Source of the DNA: JAUNSR01 sp036655755
Lineage (GTDB): Bacteria; Bacteroidota; Bacteroidia; Bacteroidales; JAUNSR01
Assembly: GCA_036655755.1 (NCBI GenBank)
Contig: JAVVPN010000002.1
Location: 17,842 to 81,841 of the forward strand
Reading direction: 5' to 3'
DNA: 64,000 nucleotides
The translations under genes and the position numbers were made by a program. Positions 56,310 to 64,000 of the stretch are shown here, piece by piece; position 1 is the stretch's first letter; every line of letters begins with the position of its first letter. The notes under the pieces are model-generated. The model did no database searches. It saw only the letters and a list, made by a program, of their open reading frames with translations, and was not told the origin of the DNA.

Positions 56310-58055
56310 TTAAGCCGTTACCTCTTCTTCAACCTTTTTTTCTTCAAAATCATAACGGTAAAAAGCCATTTCGTCAATATCGAAATTCCGGATAAAGCTG
56401 GCATTTTTCTTCACTTCTGCCTGCGTATAATTCAGATATACTTCCGCAGATTTGCGGAATAGTTTCTCGTCTTTATTAGCATCATTCAAAAGTAGATAAC
56501 TCATAATCAGGTAACCGGCCATTTCTACCATGCGGCGCGCCTGGAAATCGATATATTCGTTGTTTTTAGTATCCACTACGGACGCCACTGTTTTTTCGTA
56601 AAGATCAGTCAATGCAATCAAACGGGTTTTTAATGGTTCGAGTTCCGGTTTGACCGATTTTTCAGCATAAGTTCGTAATTGAGCAAGATAAGTGCCGGTG
56701 GTGACGTGGCGGATAGCCGCTACTACCTGTAATTGCGTTGTACCTTCATAAATCGAAGTAATACGCGCATCGCGGTAAATACGTTCACAAGCATAATCTT
56801 TCATAAATCCCGAACCACCATGAATCTGGATGGCATCGTAAGCGTTCTGATTAGCATATTCGCTCGATAATCCTTTTGCGAGTGGAGTAAAAGCATCAGC
56901 GAGTTTTGAGTATTTCTTCATTTCGGTGCGCTCTTCCGGATCAAGTTTCCGCTCACGCTGAATATCTTCCAGAACTTTATACATATCCACAAAACGGGCC
57001 GTTTCATAAAGAAGAGCACGTGATGCATCGAGTTTGGCTTTCATTACCGATAATATCTCTTGTACTGCCGCGAATTTAATGATTGCTTTACCAAACTGCA
57101 TACGCTCCTGGGCATACGCAAGCGCTTCATTATATGCCGCCTGCGATAATCCTACAGATTGAGCTGCGATACCAAGACGGGCGCCGTTCATCAAAGCCAT
57201 CACATACTTGATCAGCCCTAATTTCCGATCACCACATAATTCTGCTTTCGCATTCTTATATACAAGCTCGCAGGTAGGCGATCCTTTGATCCCCATTTTA
57301 TTTTCGATACGGCGCACATTTACACCACCTTGTTTCTTATCATAGATAAACATAGATAATCCACGACCATCTTTTGTCCCCTCTTCAGAGCGGGCAAGCA
57401 CAAGATGAATATCGGCGTCGCCATTCGTAATAAAACGTTTCACGCCATTCAGTAACCAGCAACCGTCCGCTTCGCTATAGGTAGCTTTCAGCATAACAGA
57501 CTGCAAGTCTGATCCGGCATCCGGTTCGGTAAGGTCCATCGACATTGTTTCGCCCGCACAAATACGAGGGATAAAACGTTCACGCTGATCTTCAGAACCG
57601 AATTCGTAAAGAGTTTCGGCACAATCCTGCAATCCCCAAAGGTTTTCGAAACCGGCATCCGCACGCGATACGATATCGGCGGCCATGATGTAAGGTACAA
57701 TCGGGAAATTGAGCCCGTTATAGCGACGAGGCATTGCCATCCCCATTAATCCGGCTTTACGTGTAGCATCGAGGTTGGCAACGGTACCTGAAGCATATTT
57801 TACCCGATTATTAACAACCTCTGGTCCTTCATGATCTACGCCTTCTGCATTGGGCGCGATAATATCACCACAGATTTCACCTACAATTTCCAGGACCTTA
57901 TCGTAGCTGTCCATTGTATCTTCAAAATCGAGTGGCGCGTAATCATATTTATCTTTTTCTGTAAAATTACGTTCTTTAAGCTCAACGATCCGCTTCATCA
58001 AGGGATGGTTAAGATGGAATTTTAATTCCGGGGTGTCTGTATAGAAATTCGCCAT
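56310..58055 (-). CDS. Acyl-CoA dehydrogenase
   Basis: 581 residues, longer than the usual 380 because of an extra C-terminal domain like that of 3-methylmercaptopropionyl-CoA-type dehydrogenases. FAD-site motifs are MSMDLTEPDAGSD and FITNGDADI, and GFMKDYACERIYRDARITSIYEGTTQ holds the probable catalytic Glu. It oxidises an acyl-CoA and passes electrons to the electron-transfer flavoprotein encoded directly upstream (3 bp gap to etfA). The acyl chain is not predictable. Confidence 0.93.
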   Translation of the reverse strand: MANFYTDTPELKFHLNHPLMKRIVELKERNFTEKDKYDYAPLDFEDTMDSYDKVLEIVGEICGDIIAPNAEGVDHEGPEVVNNRVKYASGTVANLDATRKAGLMGMAMPRRYNGLNFPIVPYIMAADIVSRADAGFENLWGLQDCAETLYEFGSEDQRERFIPRICAGETMSMDLTEPDAGSDLQSVMLKATYSEADGCWLLNGVKRFITNGDADIHLVLARSEEGTKDGRGLSMFIYDKKQGGVNVRRIENKMGIKGSPTCELVYKNAKAELCGDRKLGLIKYVMALMNGARLGIAAQSVGLSQAAYNEALAYAQERMQFGKAIIKFAAVQEILSVMKAKLDASRALLYETARFVDMYKVLEDIQRERKLDPEERTEMKKYSKLADAFTPLAKGLSSEYANQNAYDAIQIHGGSGFMKDYACERIYRDARITSIYEGTTQLQVVAAIRHVTTGTYLAQLRTYAEKSVKPELEPLKTRLIALTDLYEKTVASVVDTKNNEYIDFQARRMVEMAGYLIMSYLLLNDANKDEKLFRKSAEVYLNYTQAEVKKNASFIRNFDIDEMAFYRYDFEEKKVEEEVTA

Positions 58056-58058
58056 GGC

Positions 58059-59078
58059 TTATTTAGAGTTCTTTTTATAATACTTAATCAGTTTCGGAAC
58101 AACCTCTTCGACGGTCCCGGTAATCACCACATCCGCGATCGAGTTGATAGGTGCATGTGGATCATTGTTGATTGCAATAATCATGGCACTTTCCTGCATT
58201 CCGGCAATATGCTGTATCTGTCCCGAGATGCCACAGGCAATGTAGAGTTTCGGACGAACAGTTATACCGGTTTGGCCAATCTGGCGTTCATGCTCGCAAA
58301 AACCGGCATCCACAGCCGCGCGTGAAGCTCCAACCTCCGCGCTTAATGTAGCAGCAAGTTTATGCAACAAATCAAATCCTTCTTTTGAGCCTACACCATA
58401 TCCTCCGGCTACAATAATAGGTGAACCTTTGATGTTGATTTTAGATTTTTCCATGTGTCGCTCAATCACTTCGATGGCAAAATCTTCATCCGAAACATAT
58501 TTTTTTGCATCCAGGCGTACGACTTCGCATTTGTGGGCAATATCGAAAATCTCTTTTTTCATTACACCTTCCCGGACCGTAGCCATCTGCGGACGACATT
58601 CCGGATTTACGATCGTTGCCACGATATTACCTCCGAAAGCCGGGCGGATTTGAAGCAACAGGTTTTCATAATGCTTATTCTCTTTCTTTTCGTCATGAGT
58701 GCCAATCTCCAGAGCAGTACAGTCGGCTGTAAGGCCGCTATGCAGGGCTGATGATACGCGCGGACCCAAGTCGCGCCCGATGGAAGTTGCACCCATCAGA
58801 CAGATTTGTGGTTTTACTTCTTTAAATAAATTAATCAGAATAGAAGAGTGGGGGAGAGAGGTATAAGGCGAAAGGCGAGAGTCTTCTACCAAATAAATAG
58901 TATCAGGGCCGTAGGGGAATAGTTGATCCGGTATTTTATCAAGATTGTTGCCAATCACTAATGCCTCGAGTTTACAATTCAGCTGTTTGGCCAGCGAGCG
59001 CCCTTTCGTAAGTAATTCAAGAGATACATCGCTTACGATGCCATCCTCAGTCTCGCAATATACAAATAGATTATTCAT
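58059..59078 (-). CDS. etfA: Electron transfer flavoprotein alpha subunit
   Basis: 339 residues. The C-terminal FAD-binding part has VGASRAAVDAGFCEHERQIGQTG, then KLYIACGISGQIQHIAGMQ and IAINNDPHAPI, all conserved in EtfA. It pairs with EtfB to carry electrons from the acyl-CoA dehydrogenase. It ends 3 bp before the dehydrogenase gene. Confidence 0.95.
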   Translation of the reverse strand: MNNLFVYCETEDGIVSDVSLELLTKGRSLAKQLNCKLEALVIGNNLDKIPDQLFPYGPDTIYLVEDSRLSPYTSLPHSSILINLFKEVKPQICLMGATSIGRDLGPRVSSALHSGLTADCTALEIGTHDEKKENKHYENLLLQIRPAFGGNIVATIVNPECRPQMATVREGVMKKEIFDIAHKCEVVRLDAKKYVSDEDFAIEVIERHMEKSKINIKGSPIIVAGGYGVGSKEGFDLLHKLAATLSAEVGASRAAVDAGFCEHERQIGQTGITVRPKLYIACGISGQIQHIAGMQESAMIIAINNDPHAPINSIADVVITGTVEEVVPKLIKYYKKNSK

Positions 59079-59080
59079 GA

Positions 59081-59953
59081 TTATCCGATGGTATGATTAG
59101 TGATTAGTTCGACAATCAGATTTTCGAGTTCCGTATCTGATGCTCCCATTTTCTTGCTTTCCTTTGCCTGGAATACAACGTTTTCAATTTTCTTTACTTT
59201 CGTAGGAGAACCCGACAACCCGCAATCGGCGAGATCAGCTTCTACATCTTTCGTATTCCATTCAATCAGATTAAGATGTGGTCGATCGTTATACAGACTT
59301 ATATAATCTTCACCACCTTGCTGTTGTTCGCTTACCGTGCGAGCGTGCTTAAAGCGCTGAAGCAGTTTTGCATTACGTGGACGGCAGTCATCAGCCGATC
59401 CATTTACGGTAATCAATACCGGGAATTTCGCTTTCACAATTTCCACTCCTTTTTCAAGGCGGCGTTTCACCGTAATATCTTTGTCCGTCACTTCGAGAAT
59501 CTCTTCTGCATAAGTGATTTGCGGAATACCAAGTTTTTCTGCAACCTGAGGTCCTACCTGAGCCGTATCTCCGTCAATAGCCTGACGTCCACCCAATATG
59601 ATATCGAAATCGCCCATTTTGCGGATAGCACATGCCAGCGCATAGGAAGTAGCCAATGTATCTGCTCCGGCAAAAGCACGGTCAGTTAATAATACACCTC
59701 CGTCGGCTCCGCGAAAAAGACCTTCACGAATGATATCTGCCGCGCGGGGAGGCCCCATTGTCAGCAACTGGATGGTTGATTCAGGGTTATTTTCTTTTAA
59801 TTGAAGGGCTTGTTCAAGCGCATTCAAATCTTCGGGATTAAAGATCGCTGGCAGCGCAGAACGATTTACTGTTCCGTCTGCTTTCATGGCATCTTTACCC
59901 ACGTTACGTGTATCTGGTACTTGCTTGGCAAGTACGATCATTCTTAAACTCAT
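59081..59953 (-). CDS. etfB: Electron transfer flavoprotein beta subunit
   Basis: 290 residues. IVLAKQVPDTR opens the protein, and LGGRQAIDGDTAQVGPQVAEKLGIPQI is the conserved nucleotide-binding stretch. It forms the Etf heterodimer with the product of the gene 2 bp downstream. It is the first gene of the etfB-etfA-dehydrogenase operon. Whether the complex bifurcates electrons cannot be decided from these sequences alone. Confidence 0.94.
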   Translation of the reverse strand: MSLRMIVLAKQVPDTRNVGKDAMKADGTVNRSALPAIFNPEDLNALEQALQLKENNPESTIQLLTMGPPRAADIIREGLFRGADGGVLLTDRAFAGADTLATSYALACAIRKMGDFDIILGGRQAIDGDTAQVGPQVAEKLGIPQITYAEEILEVTDKDITVKRRLEKGVEIVKAKFPVLITVNGSADDCRPRNAKLLQRFKHARTVSEQQQGGEDYISLYNDRPHLNLIEWNTKDVEADLADCGLSGSPTKVKKIENVVFQAKESKKMGASDTELENLIVELITNHTIG

Positions 59954-60133
59954 GGTAAAAGGATAATATTAATAATGTGATTTTCATAAATCTGTCGCCC
60001 AAATTAGGATAATGTTTTTAATTACACAACATTTAAACTCGTAAATATTCATTAGTATTAATCAGTTACTCTTTGCTAAACATTCGGGGCAAATGACCTG
60101 TTATATATTAAAACTGTTTTAAAAACGAATATT

Positions 60134-60418
60134 ATGAAGTTATACACAGTAGGATTTATGGCCAAAAACAATCCGGACGATTTTGTTGCTCCGGATGATG
60201 CCTATGTTGGAGATAATATCGATCGAGCTAAAGAACAAGCTGAAGAGTTCAGACATAACCTAAAGCGTTTTTCTGACTTTAAGGACAAATATGATGTATG
60301 TGTGATGGATAAAACAGGACATTTGTTTTATCAGCAACCATTTGTAAAAGAGCAAGAAACTCCGGCCAATGAAGATAAAGGCCATAGGAGAGAAGAGTGG
60401 GATAAAGAAAAAAAATAA
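60134..60418 (+). CDS. Small hypothetical protein
   Basis: 94 residues, soluble and highly charged (many D, E and K), beginning MKLYTVGFMAKNNPDDFVAP. It has a globular N-terminal half with strands and a helix, then a polar tail. No family recognised. It is alone between a 180-bp gap (59954-60133, nothing seen) and a terminator. Confidence 0.68.
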   Translation: MKLYTVGFMAKNNPDDFVAPDDAYVGDNIDRAKEQAEEFRHNLKRFSDFKDKYDVCVMDKTGHLFYQQPFVKEQETPANEDKGHRREEWDKEKK

Positions 60419-60438
60419 TATCCTCAATAAATAAGAAG

Positions 60439-60468
60439 AAGGCTGCCGGAATCAAATCCTGTAGCCTT
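60439..60468 (+). terminator. Terminator after the small hypothetical protein
   Basis: AAGGCTGCCGGA pairs with TCCTGTAGCCTT with two mismatches, followed by TTTTTT. Confidence 0.7.
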
Positions 60469-60492
60469 TTTTTGAGGCTTTATCTTTCGAAA

Positions 60493-60518
60493 GCTATATA
60501 TTTGTAAAATTATATAGC
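60493..60518 (+). promoter_or_regulatory. Promoter with palindrome for the histidine kinase
   Basis: TATATTTG (60497-60504) fits the -7 consensus. It overlaps the left arm of the inverted repeat GCTATATA (60493-60500) / TATATAGC (60511-60518), which could be an operator for a repressor or autoregulator. The kinase ATG follows at 60525, so the leader is very short. Confidence 0.5.
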
Positions 60519-60524
60519 CTCTTC

Positions 60525-62480
60525 ATGAAATACATATTTCTATTTTTTGTTTTTATTTCATTACCGCTTACTGCAAGTAACGAAGTCCTTAAAGAGAAAC
60601 TGAATCTGCTTTTAGATTCGGCAACTCTTTATCAGAATACGGCCACGGAAGTGGTATTTCTGAAAGAGGGATTATCCTTAGCAAAAGAGATGCATGATAC
60701 CAGAAGCCATGCTTTCTTTTTGACGCGTCTTACCCGAAATGCTTATAATCGTTGGATTCCGGATAGTATCGGTTATTGGGGTGAAAAAGGTATAACAATA
60801 GCCAAAGAACATGAGTACTATCCCTTGATGTTTGATATCTTAAGCCTGCTATGCCTCCGCGATCTTTTTCAGGATAATTATGAAAGTGCTTCCGATCGAG
60901 CCGATCATCTCTATAAATTGGGAAAAGAATTAAATCAGCCCGCAGGTATTATTGCTTCTTATGAAGCAATGGGGATTCTGTATCGTCAAACCTCACGTCC
61001 AAAACAGGCATTGGCATCCTATAAAGACGGATTGGTATTTTTACGTCAGACACTTAGCCGTCCTTCTCAGGAATTACAGTTTATCAGTTATATAATTGAG
61101 ATTCTGCTTGCTCAGGATGAATTGGAAGATGCAACGAGGTATATAGATCAATATCATCAGATTATTGACGACTATGCGAATAACCGTTATGCAGATGCCG
61201 GTACTATTTCATTAGACCGTTGCCGGTTTTTATTAGAATGTTATCGTACTGATCTGTATATACGTCAACAAGAATATACAAAAGCCAAAGCAAGCTACCA
61301 GGCATCTGTTGAATATAAAGAAATCGTTCATGATGTATATGTAAAATATTATTTCGATCTTAATACGATTGCATACCATCAGTTTATCACCAAAGAGCTC
61401 CCATTGGCATTGCGTGATATAGAAAATCTGATAGAATCAGAAAAAGCCCCCGAGATGGTGCTTCGTAAAGCTGATATCCTGTCGGATATGGGTAATTACA
61501 AAGAGTCTGTTCGGGAGTTGAAAACGGCTATTCATCTGAAAGACTCAATTAATGATTTTGAACTGAATAATCAGCTCAATAGCTTGCGCTCACGTTTGGA
61601 TGTGAATAAACTTGAGTTGGAAAAGAAAGAACTGGAAGCGAAACGTAATGAATTACGCATACGTATTTATACGCTCTGTATGGTTTTTACAATTATTCTG
61701 CTCGTTATTCTGGTTGTGGCCCTGGTTCGCACATTTCGGGTAAAGAATCAATTGAAGCGTTCAGAGCATGAATTGAAAATAGCCAAAGATAAGGCAGAAG
61801 AATCCAGCCGACTTAAAACAATCTTTATTCAGAACATGAGTCATGAAATTCGCACCCCTCTTAACGCGATTGTTGGTTTTTCATCTCTTATGGCAGAAAT
61901 GCCTGATCAGGCAACCCAATTTAGTTCTTTGATTGAAGAAAACTCAAATATGCTTTTGAAATTGGTGGATGATTTGTTGAATATATCTGTCATAGAAGCA
62001 AAAAATCATACCACTCTCACTCCTGAAAAATGTGATCTGAATGATTGTTGCCAGAAAGCGATAGATAGTATGAAAGGATGGCTGAAAGATGACGTAAAAC
62101 TGACCTTTACACCAGAACGACAAAGTTGCATGTTGGTATCAGATCCCTTAAGATTACATCAAATATTGACAAATCTCCTTACTAATGCATCTAAATATAC
62201 TCAGGATGGAGAAATTAATCTGACTTATATCATGATGTCCGATCATAAACAGGTCAAACTAATTGTTACAGATACAGGAGTAGGTATTCCGTCCGGAAAA
62301 ACGGATGCCATTTTTGAACGGTTTGTGAAGTTAGATGACTTTAAACAGGGTTCGGGACTTGGCCTGTATATTTGTCGGATGATTGTAACCGCGATGGATG
62401 GGAAAATATACGTTGATACGGATTATAGAGAAGGTGCACGCTTTATCGTAGAGATTCCTATTCACCTTACTCTGAAATAA
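60525..62480 (+). CDS. TPR sensor histidine kinase
   Basis: 651 residues. A signal peptide (1-18) and a long periplasmic region of TPR-like helices (about 25-370) precede one membrane helix (about 385-405, IYTLCMVFTIILLVILVVALV). The cytoplasmic kinase follows. HisKA carries the phospho-acceptor His in QNMSHEIRTPLNAI, and the ATPase domain has N in LTNLLTNASKY, DTGVGIP and GSGLGLYICRMI. No receiver domain is fused. No response regulator is next to it, so its partner is elsewhere. The periplasmic TPRs presumably sense a peptide or envelope signal. Confidence 0.92.
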   Translation: MKYIFLFFVFISLPLTASNEVLKEKLNLLLDSATLYQNTATEVVFLKEGLSLAKEMHDTRSHAFFLTRLTRNAYNRWIPDSIGYWGEKGITIAKEHEYYPLMFDILSLLCLRDLFQDNYESASDRADHLYKLGKELNQPAGIIASYEAMGILYRQTSRPKQALASYKDGLVFLRQTLSRPSQELQFISYIIEILLAQDELEDATRYIDQYHQIIDDYANNRYADAGTISLDRCRFLLECYRTDLYIRQQEYTKAKASYQASVEYKEIVHDVYVKYYFDLNTIAYHQFITKELPLALRDIENLIESEKAPEMVLRKADILSDMGNYKESVRELKTAIHLKDSINDFELNNQLNSLRSRLDVNKLELEKKELEAKRNELRIRIYTLCMVFTIILLVILVVALVRTFRVKNQLKRSEHELKIAKDKAEESSRLKTIFIQNMSHEIRTPLNAIVGFSSLMAEMPDQATQFSSLIEENSNMLLKLVDDLLNISVIEAKNHTTLTPEKCDLNDCCQKAIDSMKGWLKDDVKLTFTPERQSCMLVSDPLRLHQILTNLLTNASKYTQDGEINLTYIMMSDHKQVKLIVTDTGVGIPSGKTDAIFERFVKLDDFKQGSGLGLYICRMIVTAMDGKIYVDTDYREGARFIVEIPIHLTLK

Positions 62481-62651
62481 ATAATCTTAAATACCCAAAA
62501 AAACAAAAATGCATATTTATATGTATATATAACGTTTAAACTTAAATTATACAGGTTTTTAAATCCTGTTGTTGTGTTTTTTTGGTATATTGCTTAAAAT
62601 TTTCCGAAAACATTATCAACTTATAGACTAATTAATTAATTTTTAGCAGTT

Positions 62652-63326
62652 ATGAGAAAATCAATTACCTCTTTCCTGATGCTGTTTGTATGTTTGCAAT
62701 TTACATGGGCAGCGGACCACACAGATGCATTAACATTCAATTTCCCGGCCTATTGGGAGTATAATTCTTCTGCAGATGGATATCCTTTTGCAATTGTAAA
62801 TGATGGAAATGATTTTGAAGGGGAAATTGCATTGTTTGCCAAAGATGCCAATGGCAACATCTTCGAATTGTTTACTCAGAATGTATTTATTGGAGCAAAC
62901 TCTACCTTCGAACAGGAATATTACTTTACAAATGAAATAGGTCTTGAGCCCGCTACATATACATTCTTCTTTAAATATGGCAAAGGTGATGGCGAAATGA
63001 AAGAAGTATTGGGTAAAGGTACCGGTATTATCCGCGCGCCCTCTTCTGTAACCCGTATTCCGATTACAACAACAACCGATCCCGGTAAACTTACTTTATC
63101 TTCGAATCGGCTTCGTTCCGGATCACAATTATCGGTATATTCTACAGTAGAATTAAATGAAGTGAATGTTGTCAATATGGCCGGTCAGGTAGTTCGTGCT
63201 CAACGTACAAATCTGGAGAAAGAAGTAATTGTAGATGTGGATGGACTGAATGAAGGAAAATACATTGTAGTAGGAAAAACAAAAGAAGGAGTCCTTTCTG
63301 CAAAGATGTTGAAAGTGGGAGAATAA
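62652..63326 (+). CDS. Small secreted protein with T9SS-like C-terminal domain
   Basis: 224 residues with a signal peptide (about 1-20, ending TWA). The N-terminal half is beta-rich. After a PITTTT linker (about 137) comes a domain with LSSNRLRSGSQLSVYSTVEL, VNVVNMAGQVVRAQ and GLNEGKYIVVG, resembling the T9SS sorting tail. No catalytic motif is visible. It lies 171 bp after the histidine kinase, a gap in which I see only AT-rich sequence, and it may be part of what the kinase responds to. Confidence 0.7.
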   Translation: MRKSITSFLMLFVCLQFTWAADHTDALTFNFPAYWEYNSSADGYPFAIVNDGNDFEGEIALFAKDANGNIFELFTQNVFIGANSTFEQEYYFTNEIGLEPATYTFFFKYGKGDGEMKEVLGKGTGIIRAPSSVTRIPITTTTDPGKLTLSSNRLRSGSQLSVYSTVELNEVNVVNMAGQVVRAQRTNLEKEVIVDVDGLNEGKYIVVGKTKEGVLSAKMLKVGE

Positions 63327-63348
63327 ATACACTTCAGATATATACAAA

Positions 63349-63378
63349 AAAAGAGCTGTCCGAAAAGACAGCTCTTTT
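63349..63378. terminator. Bidirectional terminator
   Basis: A 12-bp stem (AAAAGAGCTGTC / GACAGCTCTTTT) with a 6-nt loop, between the small secreted protein and the convergent acetate transporter. Confidence 0.85.
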
Positions 63379-63396
63379 TTTTGTAATATGTTTTTA

Positions 63397-63954
63397 TCAG
63401 CGGATAGCCGGTTTACCTAAAGGCAATACTTTTTTGCCCGCTAATGGGTTTATGATTTCTGCAGCCATCATATACCATGCAGATAAAGCGCAAATTATCA
63501 AGTCAATTGCAGCCACGGTTTTCATCCATGGAAAGAAAAAATGCTCAAGCACAAGAAATGCGAAGCCAGCAAACAGAGTAGCGAATGTAACGATCATAGC
63601 AGTATGAATGCGCAATGCAGCAATAAGCATAATACCTGTATACAACATAAAAGCTAACAGGAAGAATCCTACTTCAAAACCATTTGACGGATACACTCCG
63701 TAGTGATTACATAGCCAGATAAGAGATAGTCCGATCCAGAATGCGCCATAGGTAACGAATGCACTGTATCCGAAGTTATTGCCATTTGCTTTTTCCTGAA
63801 AACCGGCAATAAACTGAGCCAATCCTCCGAAAATGATACCCATTGCCAACACCGGACCCAATCCGATTAAACCAAGGTTGTGAAACTGTAATAATAAAGT
63901 TGTTAAGCCAAAACCGGCAAGTCCTACCACCGCAGGATTTCCTTTCTTTTCCAT
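63397..63954 (-). CDS. Acetate uptake transporter (AceTr / SatP-YaaH family)
   Basis: 185 residues with six membrane helices. The family motif near the N-terminus is NPAVVGLAGFGLTTLLL (NPAxxGLxxFG), and the helix FGGLAQFIAGFQEKANGN has the usual Gln and Glu. Members move acetate and, in some cases, succinate across the inner membrane. These are typical fermentation acids of this group. Confidence 0.9.
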   Translation of the reverse strand: MEKKGNPAVVGLAGFGLTTLLLQFHNLGLIGLGPVLAMGIIFGGLAQFIAGFQEKANGNNFGYSAFVTYGAFWIGLSLIWLCNHYGVYPSNGFEVGFFLLAFMLYTGIMLIAALRIHTAMIVTFATLFAGFAFLVLEHFFFPWMKTVAAIDLIICALSAWYMMAAEIINPLAGKKVLPLGKPAIR

Positions 63955-63990
63955 TTAGTAAGTTAAGTGATTGATTAAAAAATGCAGGCG

Positions 63991-63998
63991 CAAAGATA
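63991..63998 (-). promoter_or_regulatory. -7 element for the acetate transporter gene
   Basis: The minus strand reads TATCTTTG, about 40 bp upstream of the start at 63954. The window ends just past it. Confidence 0.6.
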
Positions 63999-64000
63999 GA

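Noticed and set aside
1..64000. tRNA, rRNA, insertion sequence or integrase genes
   Set aside because: None recognised on either strand by reading; small or degenerate copies could be missed without a covariance or homology search.

Overview
The window looks like chromosomal DNA from an anaerobic Bacteroidota, most likely a Bacteroidales close to Parabacteroides or its relatives. This rests on the SusC/SusD pair with accessory lipoproteins, repeated TAnnTTTG (-7) promoter elements, T9SS-like C-terminal sorting domains, DUF3078, DUF4302 and DUF4924 proteins, the FprA flavoprotein and the large single-chain PurL. The genus is a guess. One run of 10 N at 35649-35658 marks a scaffold gap inside purL.

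Layout. 1-9 kb: a sulfatase cut by the window edge, a small monooxygenase-fold protein, a purine permease, yidC with pyrG, a DUF3078 protein, FprA and a small acidic protein. 9.2-22.3 kb: a [NiFe]-hydrogenase locus. hypF, hypA and a HypB-methyltransferase fusion run leftward. hypC, hypD, hypE, the small and large subunits, cytochrome b and the maturation protease run rightward, followed by the AMMECR1 / radical SAM / Memo triad (AmmeMemoRadiSam). hypD carries an in-frame amber codon that removes its iron-sulfur domain. The small subunit has the six-cysteine proximal-cluster pattern of oxygen-tolerant enzymes.

22.3-34 kb: an unusual 22-bp phased extragenic array, then dnaB, ispE, grpE with two tandem dnaJ genes, an HD-domain hydrolase, a His-rich membrane protein with a TonB-dependent receptor, and a sodium:solute symporter. 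34-45.4 kb: purL, a LysE-type exporter, a CBM9-like protein, an MBL-fold hydrolase, a short degenerate Mur-ligase-like protein, DUF4924, rfbD, prfC and a nucleosidase. 45.4-46.5 kb: about 1 kb without genes, holding a second 22-bp phased array flanked by an inverted repeat of about 28 bp. 46.5-56.1 kb: a five-gene SusC/SusD import locus with a zinc metallohydrolase lipoprotein, a DUF4302 protein and a large secreted protein with a T9SS-like tail. 56.3-60 kb: etfB-etfA-acyl-CoA dehydrogenase. 60-64 kb: a small unknown protein, a TPR sensor histidine kinase, a small secreted protein and an acetate transporter.

The leading candidates for something undescribed are the two 22-bp phased extragenic arrays, the HypB-methyltransferase fusion, and the AmmeMemoRadiSam triad joined to a hydrogenase operon whose hypD is interrupted by UAG.
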